This document shows, piece by piece, positions 49,716 to 58,123 of a DNA stretch of 64,000 nucleotides; the stretch's first letter is position 1; each line of letters begins with the position of its first letter. The stretch is from Modestobacter lapidis (GTDB lineage: Bacteria; Actinomycetota; Actinomycetes; Mycobacteriales; Geodermatophilaceae). A model generated the notes under the pieces. The model did no database searches and was not told the origin of the DNA. It saw nothing but the letters and a program-made list of their open reading frames with translations. Both the position numbers and the translations under genes were made by a program. The stretch spans positions 80,590 to 144,589 of the forward strand of contig JABAKE010000010.1 of the NCBI GenBank assembly GCA_019779905.1. The letters are read 5' to 3'.

Positions 49716-49963
49716 CCGAGGCCGTCGACCCGGACCCGTACGACCGTGCCGCCTCCGCCGAGGGCGCCGCCTTCGGCGGCCGGTCGGCTCCCGATCCGGC
49801 CGGGGACCCCACCATGGGTGGTAGACGCGGGCAGATCGGCGAGACCGGCAGCATCGCCGAGGACGAGCCCGACGACGGCGGCCCGGCCATCCCGGTCGGT
49901 GGCGGCCAGGTGACCGAGGAGTCCGACGCCTCCCCGGTGGCCGACCCCGGCCCCGGCACCTGA
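49712..49963 (+). CDS. Small acidic hypothetical protein
   Basis: 83 aa, acidic, Gly/Pro/Asp-rich, no motif or membrane helix. It starts in the rbfA stop (ATGA) and ends 5 nt before the DHH gene, leaving no spare sequence, which argues for real translation. Probably disordered. Family not recognised. Confidence 0.55.
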   Translation: MTEAVDPDPYDRAASAEGAAFGGRSAPDPAGDPTMGGRRGQIGETGSIAEDEPDDGGPAIPVGGGQVTEESDASPVADPGPGT

Positions 49964-49968
49964 CCGCG

Positions 49969-50973
49969 GTGACCACCGTCACCGGGGCCTCCCTGACCAC
50001 CGCGATCGAGCTCCTCGACACGGCCGCGTCCGCGGGGGCGACCGTGGTGCTGTCCGGCCACGTGCAGCCCGACGCCGACGCCCTCGGCAGCACCCTCGCG
50101 CTGGCCGAGGGGCTCCGTCGGCGGGGAGCCCGCGTGGTGGCGACCTTCCCGGCGCCGTTCGTGCTCCCCGAGTCGCTGAGCTGGCTGCCCGGCGCCGGCG
50201 CCCTCGTGCCCTCGGACCAGATCCCGACGGCGCCCGAGGTCTTCGTCAGCCTCGACGCCTCCTCGACCGGTCGGTTGGGCGACCTCGCCGGGCTCCTCCA
50301 CTCCGCCGGCACGTCCCTCGTCGTCGACCACCACGCCAGCAACCCGGGGTTCGGCACCGTCCGGCTCGTCGACCCCGGCGCCGCGGCCACCGTCGTGCTG
50401 GTGGCCGAACTGCTCGACGGACTCGGCGTCGCGTGGGACGACGACCTCGCCACCTGCCTGTACGCCGGCCTGGCCGCCGACACCGGCTCCTTCCGCTTCG
50501 GCAACACCGCGCCGGGCACGCACGAGCTCGCCGCCCGGCTGCTGGGCACGGGCATCGACCACGCCACGATCAGCCAGCGGCTGTTCGACACCGCCCCGTT
50601 CGGCCGGCTGCCGCTGCTGTCCCTGGTTGCCGGCCGGGCGTGCCTCGAGACCGAGGTCGGCGCCGGGCTCGTCTGGACCTGGGCCACCGTCGCGGAGGCG
50701 CGGGACCACGGTCTGGCCGGCGACCAGCTCGAGGCGCTCGTCGACGTGATCCGCGCCACCCGGGAGGCCGACGTCGCGTGCGTCCTCAAGGGGCAGGACG
50801 ACGGCAGCTGGGTGGTGTCCCTCCGTTCCCGGGGAGCCACCGACGTCTCGCACGTCGCGATCGAGCTCGGCGGCGGTGGGCACCGTCAGGCCGCCGGCTA
50901 CACCTCCCGGCTGGACCTTCCCGGCACCATCGCCGCCCTGCGGGGCATGCTCGCGACGGGGTCCTCGAACTGA
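49969..50973 (+). CDS. DHH/DHHA1 phosphoesterase (NrnA-like)
   Basis: 334 aa. DHH motifs HVQPDADALGSTLALA, VSLDASS, VDHHASNPGFG and the DHHA1 GGGGHRQAAGY. Homologues degrade nanoRNA, pAp or cyclic di-AMP intermediates; which substrate applies here is open. GTG start, coupled to the upstream small gene. The rbfA-nrnA-MATE order matches Mycobacterium. Confidence 0.92.
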   Translation: MTTVTGASLTTAIELLDTAASAGATVVLSGHVQPDADALGSTLALAEGLRRRGARVVATFPAPFVLPESLSWLPGAGALVPSDQIPTAPEVFVSLDASSTGRLGDLAGLLHSAGTSLVVDHHASNPGFGTVRLVDPGAAATVVLVAELLDGLGVAWDDDLATCLYAGLAADTGSFRFGNTAPGTHELAARLLGTGIDHATISQRLFDTAPFGRLPLLSLVAGRACLETEVGAGLVWTWATVAEARDHGLAGDQLEALVDVIRATREADVACVLKGQDDGSWVVSLRSRGATDVSHVAIELGGGGHRQAAGYTSRLDLPGTIAALRGMLATGSSN

Positions 50974-51070
50974 GCCCGCCAATCAGCGAGCCTGCGAGCT
51001 CGGCGGCTCCGGTGCGAGGCCCGGAGGGTCTCCGCCGGGAACGACGGCAACGGCTCATCGGAAATCGGTG

Positions 51071-52420
51071 ATGGCTCGTGGCCGCGGTGCGGCCCGAAGG
51101 GTCGCGATCAGCTCAGCTCCGTCGATCCCGGCGCTGGCCGCGCCGGCGTTGGTCGTCCTCGCGGCCGAGCCGCTGTACCTGCTCGTCGACACCGCCGTCA
51201 TCGGCAACCTCGGCACCGTGTCGCTCGGCGGGCTCGCGATCGGTGGCGGACTGCTGGCGTACGCCGCGGCGCTGCTGAACTTCCTCGCCTACGGCACGAC
51301 CGCACGGGCCGCCCGCCGGTCCGGAGCCGGTGACCGCGCCGGCGCGGTCGCCGAGGGCGTCCAGGCCACCTGGCTGGCCCTCGGTCTCGGCGTGCTCCTG
51401 GCGCTGGTGTTCCAGGTGCTGGCCGGCCCGCTGACCCGGCTGCTGGCCGGCGGGGCCGGCCCCGTCGCCGACGCCGCCGAGCAGTGGCTGCGAGTCGCCA
51501 GCCTCGGGCTGCCCCTCCTGCTGCTCGCCCTGGCCGGCAACGGCTGGCTGCGCGGGGTGCAGGAGCTCCACCGCCCGGTCCGGTACGTGCTGGCCGGCAG
51601 CCTGGTCAGCCTGGTGCTGTGCCCGCTGCTCGTGTACCCGGCCGGGCTGGGCCTGGTCGGCTCCGCGGTGGCCAACGTCATCGGCCAGGCGGTGTCCGCG
51701 ACCTCCTTCGGGCTCGCCCTCGGCCGGGAGCTCCGCCGGCTCGGCATCGACTGGCGGCCCCGGGCCTCGGCGCTGCGGGCCCACCTGGTGCTGGGCCGCG
51801 ACCTGCTGGTGCGGGCGGCGGTGCTGCAGTTCGCCTTCGCCGCGGCCGCCGCCGTGGTGGCCCGCTCCGGCGCCGCCCCGCTGGGCGCCCACCAGATCGC
51901 GCTGCAACTGTGGCTGTTCCTCGCGCTCGTGCTCGACGCCTACGCCATCGCCGCGCAGACCCTGGTCGGCCACGCGCTGGGCGCCGGCCGCCCCGGCGAT
52001 GCCCGCCGCACCGCCCGCCGGGTCACTCTGTGGGGCCTGGGCACCGGGGTCGTGGTCGCCCTCGCGCTGCTGGCCCTGCGGCCGCTGCTGCCGCCGCTGT
52101 TCACCGACGACCCCGCCGTCCTCGCCCAGGCCGCCGTCGTCTGGTGGTTCCTCGCGCTCATGCAGCCGCTGGCCGGGGTCGTGTTCGCGCTGGACGGCGT
52201 GCTCATGGGCGCCGGCGACGTCGCCTACCTGCGCACCGTCACCCTCGGCGCGGCCCTGCTGGGTTTCGTGCCGCTGTCGCTGCTGTCCGGCTGGCTCGAC
52301 TGGGGCCTGGCCGGGGTGTGGACCGGGCTGACCCTGTTCATCGTGCTGCGGCTGGTCGCGGTGGGCGTCCGGGTGGCGGGGGACCGCTGGCTGAGCGCAC
52401 CTGGGACGGTGGGCACGTGA
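51071..52420 (+). CDS. MATE-family efflux transporter (DinF-like)
   Basis: 449 aa with twelve predicted membrane helices in two similar halves; typical MATE stretches VDTAVIGNLGTVSLGGLAIG and GAHQIALQLWLFLALVLDAYAIAAQTLVGHALGAG. Probably a drug or metabolite antiporter. ATG 51071 or GTG 51068. The stop is inside the GTGA that opens the mini-ORF array. Confidence 0.9.
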   Translation: MARGRGAARRVAISSAPSIPALAAPALVVLAAEPLYLLVDTAVIGNLGTVSLGGLAIGGGLLAYAAALLNFLAYGTTARAARRSGAGDRAGAVAEGVQATWLALGLGVLLALVFQVLAGPLTRLLAGGAGPVADAAEQWLRVASLGLPLLLLALAGNGWLRGVQELHRPVRYVLAGSLVSLVLCPLLVYPAGLGLVGSAVANVIGQAVSATSFGLALGRELRRLGIDWRPRASALRAHLVLGRDLLVRAAVLQFAFAAAAAVVARSGAAPLGAHQIALQLWLFLALVLDAYAIAAQTLVGHALGAGRPGDARRTARRVTLWGLGTGVVVALALLALRPLLPPLFTDDPAVLAQAAVVWWFLALMQPLAGVVFALDGVLMGAGDVAYLRTVTLGAALLGFVPLSLLSGWLDWGLAGVWTGLTLFIVLRLVAVGVRVAGDRWLSAPGTVGT

Positions 52421-52497
52421 GCGAGCCCGCGAGCGAACGGAGGAGCACAGCAGCCCGGCGAAGCCGGCCGACGAGCGCCAGCGAGGAGGACGGGTGA
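52417..52497 (+). CDS. Leader mini-ORF, truB array unit 1
   Basis: GTG start inside the MATE stop. Peptide VSEPASERRSTAARRSRPTS then ASEEDG. Its end supplies GAGGAGG 4 nt before the next GTG. Confidence 0.5.
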   Translation: MSEPASERRSTAARRSRPTSASEEDG

Positions 52498-52574
52498 GCG
52501 AGCCCGCGAGCGAACCGAGGAGCACAGCAGCCCGGCGGAGCCGGCCGACGAGCGCCAGCGAGGAGGACGGGTGA
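52494..52574 (+). CDS. Leader mini-ORF, truB array unit 2
   Basis: Same as unit 1 except Arg8 to Pro and one silent change (CGA to CGG, codon 15). Confidence 0.5.
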   Translation: MSEPASEPRSTAARRSRPTSASEEDG

Positions 52575-52651
52575 GCGAGCCCGCGAGCGAACGGAGGAGC
52601 ACAGCAGCCCGGCGAAGCCGGCCGACGAGCGCCAGCGAGGAGGACGGGTGA
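52571..52651 (+). CDS. Leader mini-ORF, truB array unit 3
   Basis: Identical in sequence to unit 1. Confidence 0.5.
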   Translation: MSEPASERRSTAARRSRPTSASEEDG

Positions 52652-52728
52652 GCGAGCCCGCGAGCGAACCGAGGAGCACAGCAGCCCGGCGAAGCCGGCC
52701 GGCGAACGCTGGCGAGGACGGGAGGTGA
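52648..52728 (+). CDS. Leader mini-ORF, truB array unit 4
   Basis: Diverged end (RPANAGEDGR); still 26 codons, with TGA overlapping the truB GTG and GGGAGG directly upstream of it. Confidence 0.5.
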   Translation: MSEPASEPRSTAARRSRPANAGEDGR

Positions 52729-53654
52729 GTCCGAAGAAGCCCGACGCCGACGTCCCGCCGTCCCTGCTCCTGGTCGACAAGCCCGGCGGCATGACGTCCC
52801 ACGACGTCGTCGCCCGCGCGCGCCGGGTCCTCTCGGTCCGCAAGGTGGGGCACGCCGGCACGCTCGATCCGATGGCGACCGGGCTGCTGGTCCTCGGCGT
52901 CGGCGCGGCCACCCGGCTGCTCGGCCACCTCAGCGGTTCGGACAAGACCTACGACGCCACCGTCCGGCTCGGCCGGACCACCGTCACCGACGACCAGGAG
53001 GGTGAGGTCACCGGCACCACCTCGGCGGCCGGGGTGACCGACGACGACGTCCGCGCGGCGCTGGCCGGTCAGGTGGGCGCGCTGCAGCAGGTGCCGTCCT
53101 CGGTCAGCGCGGTCAAGGTCGACGGCCGCCGTTCCTACGACCGGGTGCGCGCGGGTGAGGAGTTCGAGCTCGCTGCCCGCTCGGTCACCGTGCACCGGAT
53201 CGACGTGCACCGGGTGCGGCGCGCTACGCCCGACCTGGTCGACGTCGACGTCACCGTCTGCTGCAGTACCGGCACCTACATCCGGGCGATCGCCCGCGAC
53301 GTCGGTGCGGCCCTCGGCGTCGGCGGCCACCTGACCGCGCTGCGCCGGACCTCCTCCGGGCCGTTCGCCACCGACGACGCCCGGCCGGTCGAGGAGGCCG
53401 CGGCCGCCCTGGCCGGCCCGGGTGCCGGCCCGGGCGTGCTGTCGCTCACCGAGGCGGCCCGCCGGGTGTTCCCGGCCCGCGAGCTGTCCGCGGAGGAGGC
53501 GGTCGCGCTGGGCCACGGCCAGCGGGTGCCGGCGACCGGCGCGGCCGGCCTGCACGCCGCCGTCGGCCCCGGGGAGCGGCTGGTCGCCCTGATCGAGGAC
53601 AGCGGTCGGATCGCCCGGGTGGCGGTCGGCTTCCCGCCCGGGAGCGCGGGGTGA
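52725..53654 (+). CDS. truB: tRNA pseudouridine-55 synthase
   Basis: 309 aa. LLVDKPGGMTSHDVV, catalytic Asp48 in GHAGTLDPMATG, SAVKVDGRRSYDRVRAGE and CSTGTYIRAIARDVG; a C-terminal PUA-like domain follows. GTG start overlapped by the last mini-ORF. Standard place between rbfA/MATE and ribF. Confidence 0.96.
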   Translation: MSPKKPDADVPPSLLLVDKPGGMTSHDVVARARRVLSVRKVGHAGTLDPMATGLLVLGVGAATRLLGHLSGSDKTYDATVRLGRTTVTDDQEGEVTGTTSAAGVTDDDVRAALAGQVGALQQVPSSVSAVKVDGRRSYDRVRAGEEFELAARSVTVHRIDVHRVRRATPDLVDVDVTVCCSTGTYIRAIARDVGAALGVGGHLTALRRTSSGPFATDDARPVEEAAAALAGPGAGPGVLSLTEAARRVFPARELSAEEAVALGHGQRVPATGAAGLHAAVGPGERLVALIEDSGRIARVAVGFPPGSAG

Positions 53655-53658
53655 CACC

Positions 53659-54528
53659 GTGGACCGCATGACGGCCCTGGACGACCGGCTCGCCGCGCTG
53701 CACGCCGACCTCGTCGCCCTCCCGGGCGTGCTGGTCGCCTTCTCCGGAGGAGTCGACTCCGGTGTCGTGCTGGCCGCGGCGGTGCGCGCCCTCGGCGCCG
53801 GACGGGTGGTGGCCGCCACGGCGCTGTCGCCCAGCCTGCCGGCTGCCGAGCGGACCGCCGCCGCCGGGTTCGCCCGGTCCCTCGGTGTGCGGCACGAGCA
53901 GCCGCGCACCGACGAGCTGTCCCGCGAGGGCTACGTGGCCAACGCCGGCGACCGCTGCTTCTTCTGCAAGGCCGAGCTGGTCGACGTGCTGACCCCGATC
54001 GCCGCCCGGCTCGGCATCGCCGACGTCGTGACCGGGACCAACGCCGACGACGTGCGGGCCGGCTTCCGCCCCGGCATCCGCGCCGCCACCGAGCGCGGCG
54101 CATGGGCGCCCCTGGCCCGCGCCGGCCTGACCAAGGACGACGTCCGCGCCGCCGCCCACCGCTGGGAGCTGCCGCTGGCCGACAAGCCGGCCGCCGCCTG
54201 CCTGGCCAGCCGGATCGCCTATGGCGTGCCGGTCTCGGCCGAGCGGCTGGCCCGGGTGGAGACGGCGGAAACCGCGCTGCGCGGCGCGCTGGCCGCCGCC
54301 GGGCTGACCGCGCGCGACCTCCGGGTGCGCGATCTCGGCGCCGTGCGCGGACGGGACACGGCCCGGGTGGAGGTCGACGCCGTGCTGGTGGCCGAGCTGG
54401 CGGGCCGGCCGGAGGTGCTGGCCCGGGTCCGCGACGCCGCCGGCTTCGACCTCGTGGAGCTGGACCCCCGCGGCTTCCGCTCCGGATCGATGAACGAGCT
54501 CCTGCCCGACCCGGTCCGCTACCGCTGA
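53659..54528 (+). CDS. larE: ATP-dependent sacrificial sulfur transferase LarE
   Basis: Donates sulfur from its own Cys to the nickel-pincer nucleotide cofactor. 289 aa; PP-loop FSGGVDSGVVLAA, CFFCK, and the sacrificial Cys181 in AAACLASRIAYGVPVS. GTG 53659; ATG 53668 is an alternative. The 3' end overlaps larB by 10 bp on the other strand. Confidence 0.9.
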   Translation: MDRMTALDDRLAALHADLVALPGVLVAFSGGVDSGVVLAAAVRALGAGRVVAATALSPSLPAAERTAAAGFARSLGVRHEQPRTDELSREGYVANAGDRCFFCKAELVDVLTPIAARLGIADVVTGTNADDVRAGFRPGIRAATERGAWAPLARAGLTKDDVRAAAHRWELPLADKPAAACLASRIAYGVPVSAERLARVETAETALRGALAAAGLTARDLRVRDLGAVRGRDTARVEVDAVLVAELAGRPEVLARVRDAAGFDLVELDPRGFRSGSMNELLPDPVRYR

Positions 54529-55235
54529 TCCCGGGGCCGGTCGCCGTGCCGCAGCGTGTGCACGATCCGCGCCGCGGCCACACCGGCGCCGAAGCCGTTG
54601 TCGATGTTGACCACCAGCACGCCCGGCGCGCAGGCGGTGAGCATGGTCAGCAGCGCGGCCAGGCCGTCGAACGCCGCGCCGTACCCGACCGAGGTGGGGA
54701 CGGCGACCACCAGCCGGTCGGTGAGGCCGGCGACCACGCTCGGCAGCGCCCCGTCCATCCCGGCGACCACCACCACGGCATCGCAGGCGGCGAGGTCGTC
54801 GGCGACGGCCAGCACCCGGTGCACCCCGGCCACCCCGACGTCGTCCACCCGGGCGCAGCCCACGCCGCTGGCGGCCAGCGTGGCCGCCACCTCCGCCGCC
54901 ACCGGGCCGTCGGAGGTGCCGGCGGTGAGCACCAGCACCCGGCCGACCGGTGCCGGCAGTTCGCCGACCCACGCGATCCGGGCTGCCTCGTCGACCCCCG
55001 CCTCGGGCCAGCGGGCGCGCACCGCGGCGGCCGTGGGTGCGTCGACGCGGGTCGCCCAGGCAAAGGCCCCACCACCCGGCCCCGCCCCGGCGTCGAGCAA
55101 CCCGGCCAGGCAGGTGACCGTCTGCTCGGGGGTCTTGCCCGCGGCGTAGACGACCTCCGGGGTGCCGGTGCGGGCCGCCCGGTCGACATCCAGCCGGGCG
55201 ATGCCGACGTCGGCGGTGCGGCGCAGTTCGGTCAC
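54519..55235 (-). CDS. larB: Nickel pincer cofactor biosynthesis protein LarB
   Basis: 238 aa from GTG 55235 (GGGAG upstream); GTG 55265 is also open. N-terminal LarB segment (ARLDVDRAARTGTPEVVYAAGKT) and PurE-like domain (VLTAGTSDGPVAAEVA, VVVVAGMDGALPSVVAGL, VPTSVGYGAAF, VVNIDNGFGAG). Carboxylates and hydrolyses nicotinate adenine dinucleotide, the first step to the cofactor. Convergent and overlapping with larE. larC is not in this window. Confidence 0.9.
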   Translation of the reverse strand: MTELRRTADVGIARLDVDRAARTGTPEVVYAAGKTPEQTVTCLAGLLDAGAGPGGGAFAWATRVDAPTAAAVRARWPEAGVDEAARIAWVGELPAPVGRVLVLTAGTSDGPVAAEVAATLAASGVGCARVDDVGVAGVHRVLAVADDLAACDAVVVVAGMDGALPSVVAGLTDRLVVAVPTSVGYGAAFDGLAALLTMLTACAPGVLVVNIDNGFGAGVAAARIVHTLRHGDRPRDQR

Positions 55236-55294
55236 CGGTCCAGTCTCCCGCACCTGGCGTGTCACACCGGCCGCGGCTGGGCAGGATGCCTGCC

Positions 55295-55627
55295 ATGAGC
55301 GTCGTGAAGATCAACGTCGTGACCATGCCGGAGGACAAGCGGGCCCGCTTCGAGGAGCGGTTCAAGGGCCGCGCCGGGGCCGTGGAGAGCACCCCGGGGT
55401 TCGAGTGGTTCGAGCTGCTGCGCCCGGTCGAGGGCACCGACTCCTACCTTGTCTACACGAGGTGGAGCAGCGAGGAGGCCTACGACTCCTGGCAGTCCAG
55501 CCAGGAGTTCGACCGGGCGCACGACGGGGGCGGCGACACGCTCGCCCCGGCGGCCGAGCGTTCGCAGAACCACCTGTGGAGCTACGAGGTCATCGAGTCG
55601 GCCGGCCCGCAGGGCGCGAAGGGGTGA
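55295..55627 (+). CDS. MhuD-like heme-degrading monooxygenase
   Basis: 110 aa ABM-fold protein, MSVVKINVVTMPEDKRARFEERF, TPGFEWFELLRPVEG, YLVYTRWSSEEAYDSW. It resembles M. tuberculosis MhuD from memory, with Asn7, Trp66 and His76 at the positions of that enzyme's Asn7, Trp66 and heme-ligand His75 (one extra residue). Likely releases iron from heme. ATG 55295; divergent from larB. Confidence 0.78.
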   Translation: MSVVKINVVTMPEDKRARFEERFKGRAGAVESTPGFEWFELLRPVEGTDSYLVYTRWSSEEAYDSWQSSQEFDRAHDGGGDTLAPAAERSQNHLWSYEVIESAGPQGAKG

Positions 55628-55735
55628 GGACCCGCGCCCGCGCCCGGGGTGCCCGCCCGGGCGCGGGCTAGGGTGGCCGGGCGGCCCGGCAACCGTCGGG
55701 CGCCGCGCCAGCACGAGCACCAGCAGGTGGGAGCC

Positions 55736-56884
55736 ATGACCGACACGCTCGCCGACAGCCGTACGTCCCCGCGGGAGTTCTCCGAGGGTGTACCGCTGGT
55801 CGTGGAGGACATGGCCCGCCGCCCGGTCACCGAGCGCGCCCAGGTGCTGGAGGACCCGGGCTTCGGCCGGTACTTCACCGACTCGATGTTCATCGCCCGC
55901 CACCGCGCGGGGCAGGGCTGGTGCGATGCCCGGTTGGCCGCCTACGCTCCGCTGCAGCTGGACCCCAGCGCCGCGGCCCTGCACTACGCCCAGTCGATCT
56001 TCGAGGGGCTCAAGGCCTACGCCCAGCCCGACGGCACGGTGGCCACCTTCCGGCCGGAGTCGAACGCCGCCCGGTTCGCCCGGGGCGCGGCCCGGCTGGC
56101 GATGCCCCCGGTGCCCGAAGAGTCGTTCATCGCCGCCGTCGACGCCCTCGTGGACGCCGACCGTGACTGGGTGCCCACCGGACCAGACCAGACGCTGTAC
56201 ATCCGGCCGTACATGCTGGCCACCGAGCCGTTCCTGGGCGTCCGGCCGGCTCACGAGTACCTGTTCATCGTGATCGCCAGCCCCGCCGGCGCGTACTTCC
56301 CGCGTGGGGTGCACCCGGTCTCGGTCTACCTGTCCGAGGACTACATCCGGGCCGCGCCCGGTGGCACCGGCGACGTCAAGTGCGCCGGCAACTACGCCGC
56401 CAGCCTGCTGGCCCAGGAGCAGGCGATCGCCGCGGGCTGCGACCAGGTGGTCTGGCTGGACGCGGTGGAGAAGCGCTACGTCGAGGAGATGGGCGGGATG
56501 AACCTGTTCTTCGTCCTCGGCTCCGGCGAGGACGCCGAGCTGGTCACCCCCGAGCTCACCGGCACGTTGCTGCCCGGCATCACCCGCGAGTCGCTGATCA
56601 CCGTGGCCCGCGAGCTGGGGCACCCGGTCACCGAGCGGCGGATCAGCGTCGACGAGTGGCGGTCCGGCGTGGCCGACGGCTCGATCACCGAGACCTTCGC
56701 CTGCGGCACGGCCGCGGTCATCACCCCCGTCGGGGCGGTGAAGGCCCGCACCGGCGACTTCGCCATCGGGAACGGCGAGCCCGGGCCGCTCACCATGCAG
56801 CTCCGCGCCCACCTGCTCGACGTCCAGCACGGCCGGCTGCCCGACACCCACGGCTGGCTGCACCGCGTCGCGCCCGACTCCTGA
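55736..56884 (+). CDS. ilvE: Branched-chain amino acid aminotransferase
   Basis: PLP fold-type IV enzyme, last step of Leu/Ile/Val synthesis. 382 aa; YAQSIFEGLKAY, LYIRPYMLATE, PLP Lys215 in GDVKCAGNYAAS, EEMGGMNLFFV and TETFACGTAAVITPV. ATG 55736 with AGGTGGGAG upstream. Not in an obvious ilv operon. Confidence 0.95.
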   Translation: MTDTLADSRTSPREFSEGVPLVVEDMARRPVTERAQVLEDPGFGRYFTDSMFIARHRAGQGWCDARLAAYAPLQLDPSAAALHYAQSIFEGLKAYAQPDGTVATFRPESNAARFARGAARLAMPPVPEESFIAAVDALVDADRDWVPTGPDQTLYIRPYMLATEPFLGVRPAHEYLFIVIASPAGAYFPRGVHPVSVYLSEDYIRAAPGGTGDVKCAGNYAASLLAQEQAIAAGCDQVVWLDAVEKRYVEEMGGMNLFFVLGSGEDAELVTPELTGTLLPGITRESLITVARELGHPVTERRISVDEWRSGVADGSITETFACGTAAVITPVGAVKARTGDFAIGNGEPGPLTMQLRAHLLDVQHGRLPDTHGWLHRVAPDS

Positions 56885-56928
56885 CCCGGGTGGGTGGGAC
56901 GAGCCGCGAGCCGGGGGAGGGGAGCGGC

Positions 56929-57903
56929 GTGCTGCGCTGGCGCGGCCTGGAGGCGACACCGGCCGAACTCGGCCGCACGGTGGTCACCGTGGGGATGTAC
57001 GACGGCGTGCACCGCGGGCACCAGCACCTGATCGGCACCGCCGTGGCCCGGGCGCGTGCGCTGGGCCGTCCCTCGCTGCTGCTCACCTTCGACCCGCACC
57101 CGGCCGAGGTGGTCCGGCCCGGCTCGCACCCGGCGATCCTCACCTCCGCCGACCGCAAGGCGGAGCTGGTGGCCCGGCTCGGCGTCGATGCGATGTGCGT
57201 GCTGCCGTTCACCCCCGAGTTCAGCCGGCTCTCCCCGGAGGGGTTCACCCACACCGTGCTCGTCGAGCACCTGCACGCCGCGCAGGTCGTCGTCGGGCGG
57301 AACTTCACCTACGGGCACAAGGCCACCGGCACCGTCGAGTCGCTGGCCGCCGAGGGCCGGCGGTTCGGCTTCGCGGTGGAAGGGGTCGACCTGACCAGCG
57401 TGGGGCAGGCTCCCGACCTGGTGGGCGACGGGGAGGTCACCATCTCCTCGACCTACATCCGCGCCTGTGTCGCGGCCGGTGACATGGCCTCGGCGGCGAT
57501 GGCGCTGGGCCGGCCGCACCGCGTCGACGGCGTCGTGGTGCGCGGCGACCGCCGGGGCCGCGAGCTGGGGTACCCCACGGCCAACGTGGAGAGCCCGCCG
57601 TACACCGCCGTCCCGGCCGACGGCGTCTACGCCGGCGCGCTCGTGCTGCGCGACCACACCACCGGCGCCAGCCGGAGCAGCCACCCGGCGGCGATCTCGG
57701 TGGGCAGCAACCCCACCTTCGCGGGCAGCCGGCGCACCGTGGAGGCGCACCTGCTCGACTTCTCCGGCGATCTCTACGGCGAGCACGTCGGGGTGGAGTT
57801 CGCCGTCCGGCTGCGCGGGATGGCCGCCTTCCCGGGAGTTCCCGAACTGCTCGAGGCGATGGCCCGGGACGTGCAGGACACCCGGGCGGCCCTCGGTCTC
57901 TGA
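56929..57903 (+). CDS. ribF: Bifunctional riboflavin kinase/FAD synthetase
   Basis: 324 aa from GTG 56929 (GGGGGAGGGGAG upstream). FAD synthetase domain VVTVGMYDGVHRGHQHLI, LTFDPHPAEVV, VVGRNFTYGHKATG, ISSTYIR; riboflavin kinase domain GRELGYPTANVE, PADGVYAG, SVGSNPTF, VEAHLLDFSGDLYGEHV. Follows the aminotransferase by 44 nt. Confidence 0.96.
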   Translation: MLRWRGLEATPAELGRTVVTVGMYDGVHRGHQHLIGTAVARARALGRPSLLLTFDPHPAEVVRPGSHPAILTSADRKAELVARLGVDAMCVLPFTPEFSRLSPEGFTHTVLVEHLHAAQVVVGRNFTYGHKATGTVESLAAEGRRFGFAVEGVDLTSVGQAPDLVGDGEVTISSTYIRACVAAGDMASAAMALGRPHRVDGVVVRGDRRGRELGYPTANVESPPYTAVPADGVYAGALVLRDHTTGASRSSHPAAISVGSNPTFAGSRRTVEAHLLDFSGDLYGEHVGVEFAVRLRGMAAFPGVPELLEAMARDVQDTRAALGL

Positions 57904-58056
57904 CACTGCGACCCTCTCGGGTCGCAACGCGACCAGGTGCCGTCCCCTCCCGGGCTGAGCCGCTGCGTCGCGCCTGCGCGGAGGCCTCCGGCCCCCACTC
58001 GGCACGACAGGGCGTTGACCGGGCCGTGTAACCTCGCTCGTGGCGTCGGGTGACCG

Positions 58057-58102
58057 ACGTGTGTGCATGCTGCCCCCGTGACACAGACCGGGGGCCACAC
58101 GT
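58057..58102 (+). promoter_or_regulatory. Bipartite hairpin in the rpsO leader
   Basis: Outer stem ACGTGTG (58057-58063)/CACACGT (58096-58102) and inner stem GCCCCCG (58072-58078)/CGGGGGC (58089-58095). The helices stack directly on the 3' side with an 8-nt bulge on the 5' side, 21 nt before rpsO. Upstream TGTAACCT (58026-58033) could be an extended -10. Candidate S15 autoregulation site. Confidence 0.5.
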
Positions 58103-58123
58103 GACCTGCCCTGGAGGCAACAC

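Larger units (their letters stand above)
52417..52724 (+). repeat. Four tandem 77-bp repeats between the MATE gene and truB
   Basis: Units at 52417-52493, 52494-52570, 52571-52647 and 52648-52724. Units 1 and 3 are identical, unit 2 differs at two positions, and unit 4 has a diverged 3' end. Each holds one 81-nt mini-ORF overlapping the next by GTGA, and a CCGGC-GAA-GCCGG hairpin. Confidence 0.95.

Noticed and set aside
50985..50999. A further mini-ORF copy before the MATE gene
   Set aside because: Only 15 bases resemble the repeat; the rest does not align, so at most a relic.
52417..52724. CRISPR-like array
   Set aside because: Four head-to-tail 77-bp units with no unique spacers and no cas genes; it is a tandem repeat of mini-ORFs.
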